64,000 bases of DNA from DP-19 sp036496285 (GTDB taxonomy: Bacteria > Desulfobacterota > Binatia > UTPRO1): positions 1-64,000 of the forward strand of contig DASXLI010000056.1 of assembly GCA_036496285.1 (NCBI GenBank), read 5' to 3'. A program made the position numbers and the translations under genes. Below the pieces are notes generated by a model. The model had not been told where the DNA came from. It did not search any database and worked only from the letters and a program-made list of their open reading frames with translations. How positions within the stretch are numbered: the first letter of the stretch is position 1; the number at the start of each line of letters is the position of its first letter. This document shows positions 55,744 through 64,000 of this stretch, in pieces.

Positions 55744-57409
55744 GGGTCTCTCCTCCGATCATGTCGCGGTTGGCGGCGCCGGGCGGCACCATGGGGTACA
55801 CGTTGGCCTCGGGGGCGATCGGGACGCGGATGAGGCAGGGCCCTCGGGTGGCGAGGCCGCGCCCGAGCAGCTCGAGCGGGTCACTGCAGCCTTCGAGATC
55901 GTGGGCGGCGAGGCCGAAGCCGCGCGCGATCGCGACGAAGTCGGGCGCGGCGTGGAAGCGCGAGGCGTGGAAGCGCCGTCCGTAGAAGAGCTCCTGCTGC
56001 TGGCGCACGAGGCCGAGGTGGCCGTTGTCGAGCAGGATCACCTTGACGTCGACGCGCTCCTCGGCGGCGGTCGCCAGCTCCTGCAGGTTCATGAGCAGGC
56101 TGCCGTCGCCGGTGAAGCAGACGACGGGCCGGTCGGGTAGCGCGAGCGCGGCGCCGATCGCCGCCGGCAGGCCGAAGCCCATCGTGCCGAGGCCGCCCGA
56201 GGTGAGCCACTGGCGCGGCCGGCGGAAGGGGAACGCCTGCGCCACCCACATCTGGTGCTGGCCGACGTCGCTGGTCACGACGGCCGCGTCGCCGATGAGC
56301 TGCGCCGCGTGGCGGATGCTGCCGTAGGGCGTGCAGGGGTCGTCCCGGCCGGGGGTCGCGAGCGGGTGCGTCGCGCGCAGCGCGGCGAGGCGCGCCGCCC
56401 ACTCCGGCCGCTCGCACGGCCCGAGCAGCGGCTCGAGCGCGCGCAGGAAGTCGCCGACGTCGGCCTCGATACCGAGCGTCGGCTGCTTGACCTTGCCGAG
56501 CTCGCTCGCGTCGATGTCGACGTGGACGATCCGCGCCTGCGGGCAGAACGCCGCCGCCCTGCCGACGGCGCGGTCGTCGAAGCGGACGCCGAGCCCGACC
56601 AGCAGGTCGCAGTCCTCGAGGAGGAGATTGGTGTAGCGGGCGGCGTGCATGCCGACCATGCCGACGAAGAGCGGGTGGCCGTCGGGCATCGCGCCGAGCC
56701 CGAGGAGCGTCGCCGCGACCGGGATCGCGCCGCGCTCGGCGATGCGCCGCATCCGGTCCGACGCGCCCGAGGCGATGAGCCCGGCGCCGACGAGGAAGAC
56801 GGGGCGGCGCGCGGACGCGAGCAGCTCCGCGGCGCGCGCGACGTCGTCCGGACGCGCCGCCGGCGGTGCATCGGGCCGCCCCGGCTCGGGCAGCCGCTCC
56901 ACCTCGATCGTTTCGAGCTGGACGTCCTTCGGCACGTCGATCACGACCGGTCCCGGACGTCCCGACGCGGCGATGCGGAACGCGTCGGGCACGACGTCCA
57001 GCAGCTCCGCCGCCGAGCGCACCAGCCAGTTGTGCTTGGCGATCGGCACGGTCAAGCCGTAGGTGTCGATCTCCTGGAAGGCGTCGGTGCCGATCATCGC
57101 GCGCGGCACCTGGCCCGTGATCACGACGAGCGGGATCGAGTCGAGCTTCGCGTCGGCGAGCGCGGTGAGCAGGTTCGTCGCGCCGGGGCCCGACGTGCCG
57201 AAGCAGACCGCGGGCCGCCCGGTCGCGCGCGCGATCCCCTGGGCGATGAAGCCCGCTCCCTGCTCGTGGCGCGCCAGCACGTGGCGGAGGCGGCTCGCAC
57301 GGAGCGCGTCGTAGGTCGGGAGGTTGGCACCCCCTGGAATCCCCGCGACCACCTCGATGCCCTGTCGCTCGAGGAGCCGCATGATCAGCTCTGCACCGTT
57401 TGCTTTCAC
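55730..57409 (-). CDS. ilvB: acetolactate synthase large (catalytic) subunit
   Basis: The enzyme has 559-562 residues, the IlvB length. The catalytic Glu is in RHEQGAGF, and the thiamine diphosphate motif runs from GDGSLLMNLQEL to LLDN. It condenses pyruvate to acetolactate in valine/leucine/isoleucine synthesis. An ATG at 57418 directly abuts AGGAG, so the GTG at 57409, 9 nt after that site, is the better start. Transcription is controlled by the upstream attenuator. ilvN overlaps downstream. Confidence 0.93.
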   Translation of the reverse strand: MKANGAELIMRLLERQGIEVVAGIPGGANLPTYDALRASRLRHVLARHEQGAGFIAQGIARATGRPAVCFGTSGPGATNLLTALADAKLDSIPLVVITGQVPRAMIGTDAFQEIDTYGLTVPIAKHNWLVRSAAELLDVVPDAFRIAASGRPGPVVIDVPKDVQLETIEVERLPEPGRPDAPPAARPDDVARAAELLASARRPVFLVGAGLIASGASDRMRRIAERGAIPVAATLLGLGAMPDGHPLFVGMVGMHAARYTNLLLEDCDLLVGLGVRFDDRAVGRAAAFCPQARIVHVDIDASELGKVKQPTLGIEADVGDFLRALEPLLGPCERPEWAARLAALRATHPLATPGRDDPCTPYGSIRHAAQLIGDAAVVTSDVGQHQMWVAQAFPFRRPRQWLTSGGLGTMGFGLPAAIGAALALPDRPVVCFTGDGSLLMNLQELATAAEERVDVKVILLDNGHLGLVRQQQELFYGRRFHASRFHAAPDFVAIARGFGLAAHDLEGCSDPLELLGRGLATRGPCLIRVPIAPEANVYPMVPPGAANRDMIGGETHATT

Positions 57410-57460
57410 GAGAGTCATCTCCTTTCGGACATGCTCCCTGCGGTGCGGTGGGCGGAGGGC

Positions 57461-57503
57461 AAAAAAAAGCCCCTGCCGGCCATCGCGACCAGCAGGGGCT
57501 TTG
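57461..57503 (-). terminator. intrinsic terminator of the ilvB attenuator
   Basis: On the minus strand, AGCCCCTGC and GCAGGGGCT form the main stem (57468-57476 with 57492-57500). It is extended by AAA/TTT outside and by UGG/CCG inside, leaving a loop UCGCGAUGG. Eight U follow (57461-57468). This is a strong intrinsic terminator between the leader peptide and ilvB. Confidence 0.9.
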
Positions 57504-57519
57504 TAGTGGCGTTATGCCT

Positions 57520-57539
57520 CCCCGCTAGGGCGCGATGGC
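57520..57539 (-). promoter_or_regulatory. antiterminator segment of ilvB leader
   Basis: This RNA segment, starting at the Ala codon two codons after the last Val, can pair with the loop and 5' arm of the terminator: GCCATCGCG with CGCGATGGC (9 bp), then CC/GG, AGC/GCT and GGGG/CCCC, about 18 pairs in all. This pairing excludes the terminator. Confidence 0.75.
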
Positions 57540-57629
57540 GTCCTCGACGACGACGATGACGACTACGACGACCGCTGCCGTGGGCAGGGCGCCGGTTGCG
57601 GGATCGAGAGTCGTACGAGCGGGATTCAC
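57525..57629 (-). CDS. ilvB leader peptide, Val-rich (attenuator)
   Basis: The 34-codon ORF starts with GTG at 57629 and ends with TAG. Its C-terminal half reads PTAAVVVVVIVVVEDAIAP: codons 20-28 are Val x5, Ile, Val x3. This is strikingly like the E. coli ilvB leader peptide IvbL, which also has a PTA...VVVV run and ends in AP. When charged Val/Ile-tRNA is scarce the ribosome stalls in the run, leaving the antiterminator free. When supply is good it reaches the stop, covers the antiterminator and lets the terminator form. The peptide itself is probably not functional. Confidence 0.85.
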   Translation of the reverse strand: MNPARTTLDPATGALPTAAVVVVVIVVVEDAIAP

Positions 57630-57638
57630 TGTGGGCGG

Positions 57639-57668
57639 AGTATAGCGGCCGCCGGTGGCTTCTTGCAA
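57639..57668 (-). promoter_or_regulatory. ilvB leader promoter
   Basis: TTGCAA (57663-57668), an 18-bp spacer, TATACT (57639-57644). The leader peptide GTG lies 9 nt downstream without a Shine-Dalgarno sequence, so the leader may be read from a leaderless or nearly leaderless RNA. Confidence 0.65.
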
Positions 57669-57687
57669 CGGGTCCCCGGCATGCCTC

Positions 57688-58464
57688 TCAGGCGCTCGGC
57701 TTCGTCGTGATGCCGCCGTCGACCGGGATGACGACGCCGGTCACGTAGGCGCCCGCGCGCGATGCGAGATAGATCGCGACGCCCGCCATGTCCTCCGGCT
57801 CGCCGATCCGTCCGAGCGGGCAGCTCGCGACGATCATGTCGCCGAAGGTCTTGAGGGTCTCGGCCATCATCTTGCTCTCGAACGGGCCCGGCGCGACGGC
57901 GTTCACCGTGATGCGCTGGGGGGCGAGGCGCTGCGCCAGGACGCGCGTCAGGTGGTGCACGGCGGCCTTGCTGGCGGAGTACGCGTAGGTCTCGAGCATC
58001 GGCACGCGCAGGCCGTCGATCGAGCCGATGTTGATCACGCGCGCCGGATCGCCGGGCCGCACGCCTTTCTCGAGCAAGGGAACGAGGAAGCGGGTCAGGT
58101 GGAAGATCGCCTTCACGTTCAGCGCGAGGACCTTGTCCCAGGCGCTGTCCGGGTACTCGGCGAGCGAGGCGCCCCAGTTGGCGCCGGCGTTGTTCACCAG
58201 GATGTGCAGGGCCTGCTCGCGCTCACCGAGCCGCGCGGCGAGATCCTTGACGCCCGCCTCGGTGGAGAGGTCGCCGGGCAGCGCAATGCACGTGCCGCTC
58301 TTGCCGAGCTCGGCGGCGACCTTCTCGCACTCGGACGCCTTGCGCGAGGCGATGTACACCTTCGCCCCGGCCTCGACGTAGCCGCGCGCGATCATCGCAC
58401 CGATGCCGCGCGAGCCGCCGGTGACCAGCGCCGTCTTGCCCGCGATCGAGAACAGATCCTTCAT
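57688..58464 (-). CDS. short-chain dehydrogenase/reductase (RhlG-like)
   Basis: The 258 residues show the Rossmann motif TGGSRGIG, the structural NNAGANWG, and the catalytic YSASK with the upstream Ser in IGSIDG. The terminal IPVDGGITTKPSA is typical of 3-ketoacyl-reductase-like SDRs. The start overlaps the upstream SDR stop by 4 bp (ATGA). Confidence 0.88.
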   Translation of the reverse strand: MKDLFSIAGKTALVTGGSRGIGAMIARGYVEAGAKVYIASRKASECEKVAAELGKSGTCIALPGDLSTEAGVKDLAARLGEREQALHILVNNAGANWGASLAEYPDSAWDKVLALNVKAIFHLTRFLVPLLEKGVRPGDPARVINIGSIDGLRVPMLETYAYSASKAAVHHLTRVLAQRLAPQRITVNAVAPGPFESKMMAETLKTFGDMIVASCPLGRIGEPEDMAGVAIYLASRAGAYVTGVVIPVDGGITTKPSA

Positions 58465-59330
58465 TGAGGGGCTCCTGCCGGGCGCTCGAACTGCGTCCCG
58501 AGAAAGGCGTCGAAGAAGCGGTCGGAGAGGATGCGGCGCAGGCCGATGATGATGTGCGCCGCGGCGGTGACGACGTAGCGCGTCCGCGGGCGCGGCGCGT
58601 TGATCGCCGTCTGGATCACTTTGGCGACGGCTTCCGGGCCCGCGGCGAGGCGGCCCATCGGCCCCTCGTAGGCCTCACGCACCTTGGCGGCGACCTGCGC
58701 GTTGAAGCGTGCGTACGGCGACTGCGCCGCCGCGCTGCCGACGCTCTTGATGCTGTTGATCGCGGTGTCGCCGAACTGCGTCTTGATCGGGCCGGGCTCG
58801 ATGACGATGACGTCGACGCCGAAGCCCTTCACCTCGAAGCGGAGCGCGTCGCTCAATGCCTCCACCGCGTGTTTCGTCGCGTGGTAGAAGCCGCCGCCCG
58901 GAAACGTGAGGCGGCCACCCATCGAGCTCAGGTTGACGATCTTCCCCCAGCCTTGGCGTCGCATGCCGGGGAGCACGAGCTGGGTGAGACGCGTCAGGCC
59001 GAACACGTTGGTCTCGAACTGGCGTCGCACCTCGGCCATCGGCACCTCCTCGATCGGGCCCTCCTGGCCGTAGCCAGCGTTGTTGACCAGGACGCCGACG
59101 GCGCCCTCCGCGGCCTCGACGTGCGCGACGGCCGCCTGCATCGAGGCCTCGTCGCAGACGTCGAGCGCGAGGATCCTGCAGCCGCGCTGCTCGAGATCGC
59201 GGATGCTGTCGAGCCGGCGGGCCGTCGCATACACCGTCCAGCCGCTTGCGGCCAGCATCTCGGCGGTGGCGCGGCCGATGCCGGTCGACGAGCCGGTGAT
59301 CAGGACGGCTTTGGAGATGGCATTCGGCAT
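58461..59330 (-). CDS. short-chain dehydrogenase/reductase with C-terminal extension
   Basis: The 289 residues have TGSSTGIG, NNAGYGQEGP and the catalytic YHATK, with Ser in LSSMGG. A C-terminal segment of about 60 residues extends beyond the usual SDR core and carries a hydrophobic stretch (VVTAAAHIIIGL), as in retinol-dehydrogenase-like members. GGAGGATCGCC precedes the ATG. It is co-transcribed with the next SDR. Confidence 0.87.
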   Translation of the reverse strand: MPNAISKAVLITGSSTGIGRATAEMLAASGWTVYATARRLDSIRDLEQRGCRILALDVCDEASMQAAVAHVEAAEGAVGVLVNNAGYGQEGPIEEVPMAEVRRQFETNVFGLTRLTQLVLPGMRRQGWGKIVNLSSMGGRLTFPGGGFYHATKHAVEALSDALRFEVKGFGVDVIVIEPGPIKTQFGDTAINSIKSVGSAAAQSPYARFNAQVAAKVREAYEGPMGRLAAGPEAVAKVIQTAINAPRPRTRYVVTAAAHIIIGLRRILSDRFFDAFLGTQFERPAGAPQ

Positions 59331-59404
59331 GGCGATCCTCCGGCCGGCGAATGTACCAACGGACTCGTCCGTGACGCCAGGGCCCCGCGCCGAAACGCGC
59401 GGGA

Positions 59405-60109
59405 TCAGTGCGCGGGGCGCGCCAGGCGCTCGGCGATCGCGAGCAGCACCGTCGGGTGGTGGCCCATGCCGCAGTGGCTGCTGCGGACCTCGACGTTCTC
59501 GGTCCACGGGCGCGCCTCCTCGAGGCAGCTCTGCCAGGCCACGATCCCGTCGGTGCGGCTGTAGAACGACGTGCAGGGCACGGGCGGCGGCGTGCGCAGC
59601 CGGTGCTGGCGCTCGGCGTCGACGGGGCGGCCCCGGTGGCCGAACAGGCGTGCGGCGGCGGTCGTCGCGTAGGGATCGCGGAACGGGCTCCCGAGCGTGA
59701 TCACCCGGCGTACGTCCGCGGCGTTGCGACGCGCCAGCTCGCGCGCGTAGATGCCGCCGAGGCTCCAGCCGATGATGCTGAGCGGCCGGCCGTGGCGCTC
59801 GCGCAGCTCGCGAAAACGGGCGACGAGGCCGTCGATCAGCTCCGCGGACGGCCCGAGGTTCCGGCCGAGCCGCCAGCCGTGCACGTGGTACCCGCGGGCG
59901 CGCAGGAACGCGCGCAGCGCGCGGGTCGACAGGTCGGTCGCGAGCCAGCCGGGAAGCACCAGCACCGGGTGGCCGTCGCCGCGCGGGGCGCGCCGCAAGA
60001 ACGGCCAGGCCGGCGCGAGCGCCGCGAGCTCCAGCCACGCGCGCCCCTCCAGTGGAAAGAGGAAGGGCGACGGCGGCGCGATCGGGAGCGTGGCGGCCTC
60101 AGCCCGCAT
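59405..60109 (-). CDS. lipase/esterase of the alpha/beta hydrolase fold
   Basis: The 234 residues carry HPVLVLPGWLATDLS at the oxyanion region, the nucleophile elbow IIGWSLGGIYARELA, and SHCGMGHHPTVLL for the His. There is no signal peptide. It resembles class 2 lipases; the substrate is unknown. Confidence 0.78.
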   Translation of the reverse strand: MRAEAATLPIAPPSPFLFPLEGRAWLELAALAPAWPFLRRAPRGDGHPVLVLPGWLATDLSTRALRAFLRARGYHVHGWRLGRNLGPSAELIDGLVARFRELRERHGRPLSIIGWSLGGIYARELARRNAADVRRVITLGSPFRDPYATTAAARLFGHRGRPVDAERQHRLRTPPPVPCTSFYSRTDGIVAWQSCLEEARPWTENVEVRSSHCGMGHHPTVLLAIAERLARPAH

Positions 60110-60224
60110 GGCGCGACGCTCGGGGGCGCTTCGCCTCGGCCTCGGGATGGAGCCGGGCGAGCAGTACGGCCCAGGCCTCGGCGATTCGGTCGTCGTGCGC
60201 GCTCACCAGCGTCCCCGCATCCAT
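60099..60224 (-). CDS. possible 41-residue ORF coupled to lipase gene
   Basis: The ATG at 60224 opens a frame reading MDAGTLVSAHDDRIAEAWAV and ending in a basic tail. It overlaps the lipase start by 11 bp. No ribosome binding site is visible. It may be a coupling ORF or chance. Confidence 0.3.
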   Translation of the reverse strand: MDAGTLVSAHDDRIAEAWAVLLARLHPEAEAKRPRASRHAG

Positions 60225-60370
60225 AGAAGCGTATTCGCACCACGAAAGTAAAGGGAATTCCGACCCGGCTTCACTCGTGCAGCGACCCGTGCTTTTGTGA
60301 ACGTGGGCTCGGAACAGTGCCGTGCCGAGCCGGTACACGAGACGAACCCATTCCCGGAAGGAGTCCCAAC

Positions 60371-60796
60371 ATGCGCAGTACCTCGTCCATCGTCGCGCTC
60401 GGCGCGCTCATCGTGCTCGTCGCCGCGGCGGGATCCGCTCATGCCAAGTCGGCCGTGCAGGTGGATCCGAACGACTCGTTCATCCTCGTCAACAAGACCG
60501 TCGGCAGCGGCGCCAACGCCGAGCAGTGGGTGTTGACCCTCAGCCTCGACGACCAGACGCTCATCGGCAACGTCTTCGAGGTGAACGGCGGCGCGCCGAC
60601 GTTCTTCTTCTGCAACACCGACACGGCGGACGGCTTCGGATTCGGTGAGCCCCAGGATCTCGAGGGCGCGACGATCGTCTTCTCCGACTGCGAGGTCGCC
60701 GGCGGGTGCACCGCGCTGCCGTGCGATCCCGACACGCAGTGGACGCCGCTCATGACGCAGCCCGGCTCGCTGCCGGGCGAGTTCTTCCTGCCGTAG
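60371..60796 (+). CDS. small secreted hypothetical protein
   Basis: The 141 residues have a clear signal peptide (SIVALGALIVLVAAAGSAHA) and a mature domain with four Cys (FFFCNTD, DCEVAGGCTALPC). AAGGAG precedes the ATG. It ends 3 bp before the convergent NamZ-like gene. I do not recognise a family; it is probably periplasmic or secreted with disulfides. Confidence 0.72.
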   Translation: MRSTSSIVALGALIVLVAAAGSAHAKSAVQVDPNDSFILVNKTVGSGANAEQWVLTLSLDDQTLIGNVFEVNGGAPTFFFCNTDTADGFGFGEPQDLEGATIVFSDCEVAGGCTALPCDPDTQWTPLMTQPGSLPGEFFLP

Positions 60797-60799
60797 CGC

Positions 60800-62023
60800 T
60801 CAGCGATACAGCAGGATCGGCTCGCGCTCGTCGCGCCATGACGTCTCGTCGGGCGCGGCGAGCGCATCGAGATCCGCCGGCGTTGCCGCCGGGTCGTCGA
60901 CCCACTCGCGCAGAAGCGTGCTGCCGTTGATGACGTCGAAGGCCATGCGGCCACGCTCGTACTCGTAAGCGAAGTCGCGCCAGAGCGGGTAGTCCGGCCG
61001 CAGCCGGCGGAGCGCCTTCAGCGCCAGCGCGACGAGACGCCACGGGCGGAAGGCCGCGTGCGCGTAGGCCGGATCGTCGACGTGGATCTGCAGCCCGGCG
61101 CAGAGCGCGCCGGCGTGCTTGTGGAACGTCGGCTCGAACCAGCACTGGCGGATGCGGCAGCCCTGCATCCATTGCGGCGCGAGCGCGTGCATCTCGGCGA
61201 CCAGGGCCGGCGGGTCGAGGTCGGGCGCGCCGAATGCCTCGAGCGGCCGGGTGGTGCCGCGCGCCTCCGAGAGCGTCGTCCCCTCGATCATCACGGTGCC
61301 GGGATAGCAGCGTGCCATGGCGATTCCCTGCGCGTTCGGGCTCGGGTTCACCCAGCTGCGCTCGCCGAGCGGCCAGCCGAAGCCGGGGGCGTCGTCCGGC
61401 CGCCAGCCCTCCATGGTGACGATCTCGTGCTCGACGGTGAGCGCGAGCGAGCGGACGAACCAGCGCGCCAGCTCGCCGAGCGTCAGGCCGTGGCGCATGG
61501 GCAGCGGCCCGGCGCCGACGAAGCTCTCCCAGCCGTCGCGCAGCTTGAGCCCCTCGATCGGCCGCCCGACCGGATTCGGCCGGTCGAGCACCCAGATGGC
61601 CTTGCCGTGCGCGGCCGCCGCCTCCAGCACGTAGCGCAGCGTCGTGACGAAGGTGTAGATGCGGCACCCCACGTCCTGCAGATCGACGAGCAGGACGTCG
61701 AACGTGTCCAGCATCTGCGGCGTCGGGCTCCGCACCTGGCCGTAGAGGCTGAACACCGGAATACCGTGCCGCGGGTCGACGAAGTCCGCCGACTCGACCA
61801 TGTTGTCCTGCTTGTCGCCGCGCAGCCCGTGCTGCGGGCCGAACGCGGCGACGAGCGACACGTCGCCGGTCGCCGCGAGCGCGTCGAGCGAGTGCACGAG
61901 CCCGCCCGTCACCGACGCCGGGTGGGCGAGCAGCGCGACCCGGCGGCCGTGCAGCCGCCGTCGCAGTGCCGCGTCGTCGAGCAGGCGATCGATCCCGAGC
62001 TTCACGACGGCCCACATTTGCAT
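60800..62023 (-). CDS. DUF1343 / NamZ-like exo-beta-N-acetylmuramidase
   Basis: The 407 residues match DUF1343: VALLAHPASVTGGLVHSLDAL, FGPQHGLRGDKQDNM, LLVDLQDVGCRIYTFVTTL, and WVLDRPNPVGR. Characterised members (Bacillus NamZ/YbbC) release N-acetylmuramic acid from peptidoglycan fragments. There is no signal peptide here, so it may act in the cytoplasm on recycled muropeptides. Its start overlaps the DOMON-like gene by 22 bp. Confidence 0.85.
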   Translation of the reverse strand: MQMWAVVKLGIDRLLDDAALRRRLHGRRVALLAHPASVTGGLVHSLDALAATGDVSLVAAFGPQHGLRGDKQDNMVESADFVDPRHGIPVFSLYGQVRSPTPQMLDTFDVLLVDLQDVGCRIYTFVTTLRYVLEAAAAHGKAIWVLDRPNPVGRPIEGLKLRDGWESFVGAGPLPMRHGLTLGELARWFVRSLALTVEHEIVTMEGWRPDDAPGFGWPLGERSWVNPSPNAQGIAMARCYPGTVMIEGTTLSEARGTTRPLEAFGAPDLDPPALVAEMHALAPQWMQGCRIRQCWFEPTFHKHAGALCAGLQIHVDDPAYAHAAFRPWRLVALALKALRRLRPDYPLWRDFAYEYERGRMAFDVINGSTLLREWVDDPAATPADLDALAAPDETSWRDEREPILLYR

Positions 62024-62583
62024 GGGCCGCCCAGCGCTTCCAAGCGGAGCGTCCGCGCGTCGGCGCGATGGAAATCCGGCGGCTCCGACCGGTGGTGCAA
62101 GGCCCAGTAGGACAGGGCGCCGGCCGCGTCCTCGACGACCGCGGTGAGCCCGAGCCGCGAGGGTGCGAGCGAGCGGTCGCGCACCAGCGGCGCCAGCACG
62201 ACGGTCGCCTCGAGCACGATCGCGTCTGCATCGCGGGAGACCGTGACGTCGGGCGGGCGCAGGACCGCGTCGCCGGGCGCGCGCTCGCGGTAGGCGCGGA
62301 ACGCGTACGCCGCCCAGGCGCCGGACGGGGCGAGGTTGAGCTCGTGATAGGCGTCGACGTCGTCGCGGCCGGCGAACGCCTCGAAGCAGGTGTGGCGCCA
62401 GAGCCCGTCCGCCGGCGCCGGGGACGCCGGCGGCGGCACGCGCACGGCGGCGAGGTCGCCGGCGAGCCGGAACGTCAGGCGCAGCGCGTCCGCCTCGAGC
62501 CGCGCTCCGGCCTCGACGCGGATGCCGGGCGGTGCCGGCACGGCCGGATGCGGCACGAGGATCAGGAGGTCGGCGGTCGGCAC
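62002..62583 (-). CDS. DOMON-like domain protein
   Basis: The 193 residues form a beta-sandwich-like pattern with LWRHTCFEAFAGRDDVDAYHE and LNLAPSGAWAAYAFRAYRE, as in DOMON-like proteins that bind sugars or haem. It starts with GTG at 62583, 7 bp after the membrane protein gene. Role unknown. Confidence 0.72.
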   Translation of the reverse strand: MPTADLLILVPHPAVPAPPGIRVEAGARLEADALRLTFRLAGDLAAVRVPPPASPAPADGLWRHTCFEAFAGRDDVDAYHELNLAPSGAWAAYAFRAYRERAPGDAVLRPPDVTVSRDADAIVLEATVVLAPLVRDRSLAPSRLGLTAVVEDAAGALSYWALHHRSEPPDFHRADARTLRLEALGGPCKCGPS

Positions 62584-62590
62584 GAGCGCC

Positions 62591-64000
62591 TCAGTCCGGC
62601 CGGACCAGGCCCGAGAGCCCCGCGAAGAGGAGCGGGGTCAGCGCCCAGCCCGCGAGGATGTGGAGCCAGAGGTACCACAGCAGCAGGCGCCCCGGGACCG
62701 AGCCCAGATCGATCGAGCGGGTGCGTACGCGGTGCTGCGGGTTCGGACGCCAGTACTCGCCCTGGTGCAGCTCGACGACGGGCAGGAAGTTCTCGAGCGC
62801 GTACATCAGCGGGTGGAACGGCGGGTAGTGCGGCGGGGCGGCGCCGGAGTCGATGAAGGCGTTGTAGGCCGCCTCGTCGACCGGCGTGACGAGCCGTGCG
62901 CGGTAGCCCCAGGCGAAGAGCAGGCTGCCGAAGAGGACGAACCCGCCGATCCAGTACAGGGCGCGGAGCGGCCGGTAGCCGTAGCCGATCGTGAGGTCGA
63001 GGATCACGCTCCACGTGCGCGCTCCAGCACCGAGCGCGGGATCGCGCCGCCGCACCCGCTCCTTGGCGATCAGCACGTCGGTCGCGTCGAGGTCGCGCCC
63101 GCTGTCGCGCAGCACGGTCGCGAGCTGACGGTACGGCTGCGGGCGCTCGTCCTGCGGCTGCAGGCGGAGCCAGGCGAGGCGGCTCGCCGCGTCGGCAGGG
63201 CCGCCGCTGAACTGCGTGTATGCGAAGCCGTCGATCGCGAGCTTGCCCGGCGCGGGCCAGCTCGCCGCGTCGTCCCACAGCGCGTCCGCCTTCGCGTTCT
63301 CGAGATCGAGCTGCGTGTGCGGGCCATGCGCGACCTGCACCCAGTAGAGCGCGCCGCCGACGACCGCGCGCTCGGCGTTCAGGCCGGTTTCGTCGTTGCC
63401 AGTGAAGCGGACGTCGTGGAAGCTGAGCGACTGTCCGATGTGCGCGAGGCGCGCGTCGACCGTGCCGTCGGTGGTGAAGCCGTCGTGGAAGACGGCGTCG
63501 CCGCCGATCGAGGCCTCCACCGCGTTGACCGCCGTCCCGCCGCCGCTGGTGATCGTGCTGCCGCTGCAGTCGAGGCTGCCGGCAACCTTGGCGCGGAAGA
63601 GGCTCACCGGGCCGTACGTGCCGGCGAGCACCGCGAGGTCGCCCGCGATCTCGGCGAGGTCCGCCGTGACCGGTCCCGCAACGCCCGTCCGCAGCACGAA
63701 GTCCTGCATGTGCGCGGCGCGGAGATCGATGCCGTCCGGGACGTAGGAGCGCACGATCGTGATCGGCTTTCCGACCTTGGCGTACGAGAGGTCGAGCGGC
63801 CCGCCGAAGCGCGCGCCGGCGAGGCCGATGCCGCTCGGATCGACGAGTGCGCTCGCCTCCGGGTCGGTGACGATCCAGCGCAGCAGCTCGGGGCGGATGG
63901 CGCGCTCCGGCCCCCACGTGGAGCCGCGGCCGGCGTCGTTCGCCGGGCTCTCGGGGTCGGCGTCCGGGCCCACCCATACGAGCGCGCGGCCGGACGCGCC
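62591..64000 (-). CDS. membrane protein with pentapeptide-like repeats, 5' end outside window
   Basis: At least 460 residues. The first half (visible part) has repeating LxLxxAxVGGxLxxS-like segments (DLSYAKVGKPITI, GSLDCSGSTITSG, HIGQSLSFHDVRFTGN) typical of proteins often labelled membrane-associated oxidoreductases. The second half has at least two transmembrane segments near the C-terminus. A GTG at 63973 could start it, but the frame stays open to the window edge and homologous proteins have a longer N-terminus, so the gene probably begins outside. Confidence 0.6.
   Translation of the reverse strand, partial: GASGRALVWVGPDADPESPANDAGRGSTWGPERAIRPELLRWIVTDPEASALVDPSGIGLAGARFGGPLDLSYAKVGKPITIVRSYVPDGIDLRAAHMQDFVLRTGVAGPVTADLAEIAGDLAVLAGTYGPVSLFRAKVAGSLDCSGSTITSGGGTAVNAVEASIGGDAVFHDGFTTDGTVDARLAHIGQSLSFHDVRFTGNDETGLNAERAVVGGALYWVQVAHGPHTQLDLENAKADALWDDAASWPAPGKLAIDGFAYTQFSGGPADAASRLAWLRLQPQDERPQPYRQLATVLRDSGRDLDATDVLIAKERVRRRDPALGAGARTWSVILDLTIGYGYRPLRALYWIGGFVLFGSLLFAWGYRARLVTPVDEAAYNAFIDSGAAPPHYPPFHPLMYALENFLPVVELHQGEYWRPNPQHRVRTRSIDLGSVPGRLLLWYLWLHILAGWALTPLLFAGLSGLVRPD

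Overview
The window is a very GC-rich (roughly 70 percent by eye) chromosomal stretch from a Gram-negative bacterium. Signal peptides, a lipoprotein, a MliC-type lysozyme inhibitor, periplasmic foldase/DsbA chemistry and c-type cytochrome motifs all point to an outer-membraned cell. The many secreted proteins with Thr-Pro linkers and Cys-rich DUF4215-like motifs, together with solvent/terpenoid-type catabolic enzymes, resemble uncultured soil lineages of the former Deltaproteobacteria (for example Binatota). That placement is inference. I see no rRNA, tRNA, CRISPR array, intact insertion sequence, prophage or plasmid replication gene.

Layout. 1-2.1 kb: a stressosome-type rsbR-rsbS-rsbT operon followed by a truncated anti-sigma/phosphatase gene. 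2.2-8.2 kb: a MliC-like inhibitor, a dehalogenase-fold hydrolase, a four-repeat Ig-like secreted protein, an anchored SGNH hydrolase and a Spy-like protein. 8.2-15.6 kb: a glycan locus with a 1,533-residue kinase-methyltransferase-triple glycosyltransferase and two unusual methyltransferase fusions. 15.8-23.2 kb: DUF5996, DUF2332, a DUF4215 lipoprotein and a 1,392-residue Thr-Pro repeat protein. 23.2-29.5 kb: a small kinase, then a catabolic block (FAD monooxygenase, amidohydrolase, limonene-epoxide-hydrolase-like enzyme, TetR regulator, sterol-desaturase-like hydroxylase). 29.6-35.3 kb: a NarL/NarX-like two-component pair, a GST and a beta-propeller dihaem protein. 35.5-45 kb: lon, methyltransferase, SRPBCC protein, receiver protein, nitronate monooxygenase, a sulfur module (two YeeE/YedE halves divergent from a persulfide reductase with rhodanese domain) and a luciferase-like oxidoreductase. 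45.07-46.2 kb: a lower-GC island with an orotate phosphoribosyltransferase and a gene remnant. 46.3-55.4 kb: a SurA-DsbA fusion, a large secreted protein, an adenylate cyclase, a hydrolase, a quinone oxidoreductase, a Nudix protein and a GNAT protein. 55.4-57.7 kb: ilvBN behind an attenuator. 57.7-64 kb: two SDRs, a lipase, a NamZ-like muramidase, a DOMON-like protein and a membrane protein running off the edge.

Two observations stand out. First, the 250 bp upstream of ilvB contain a complete attenuation leader: a promoter, a 34-codon leader peptide with nine consecutive Val/Ile codons, a mutually exclusive antiterminator, and an intrinsic terminator with a run of eight U. Second, many first genes lack a Shine-Dalgarno sequence and instead have a TTGAC-N16-18-TAgcct-like promoter whose -10 box ends only 6-9 nt before the start codon. 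Genes inside operons carry clear Shine-Dalgarno sites. This pattern suggests widespread leaderless transcripts in this organism.
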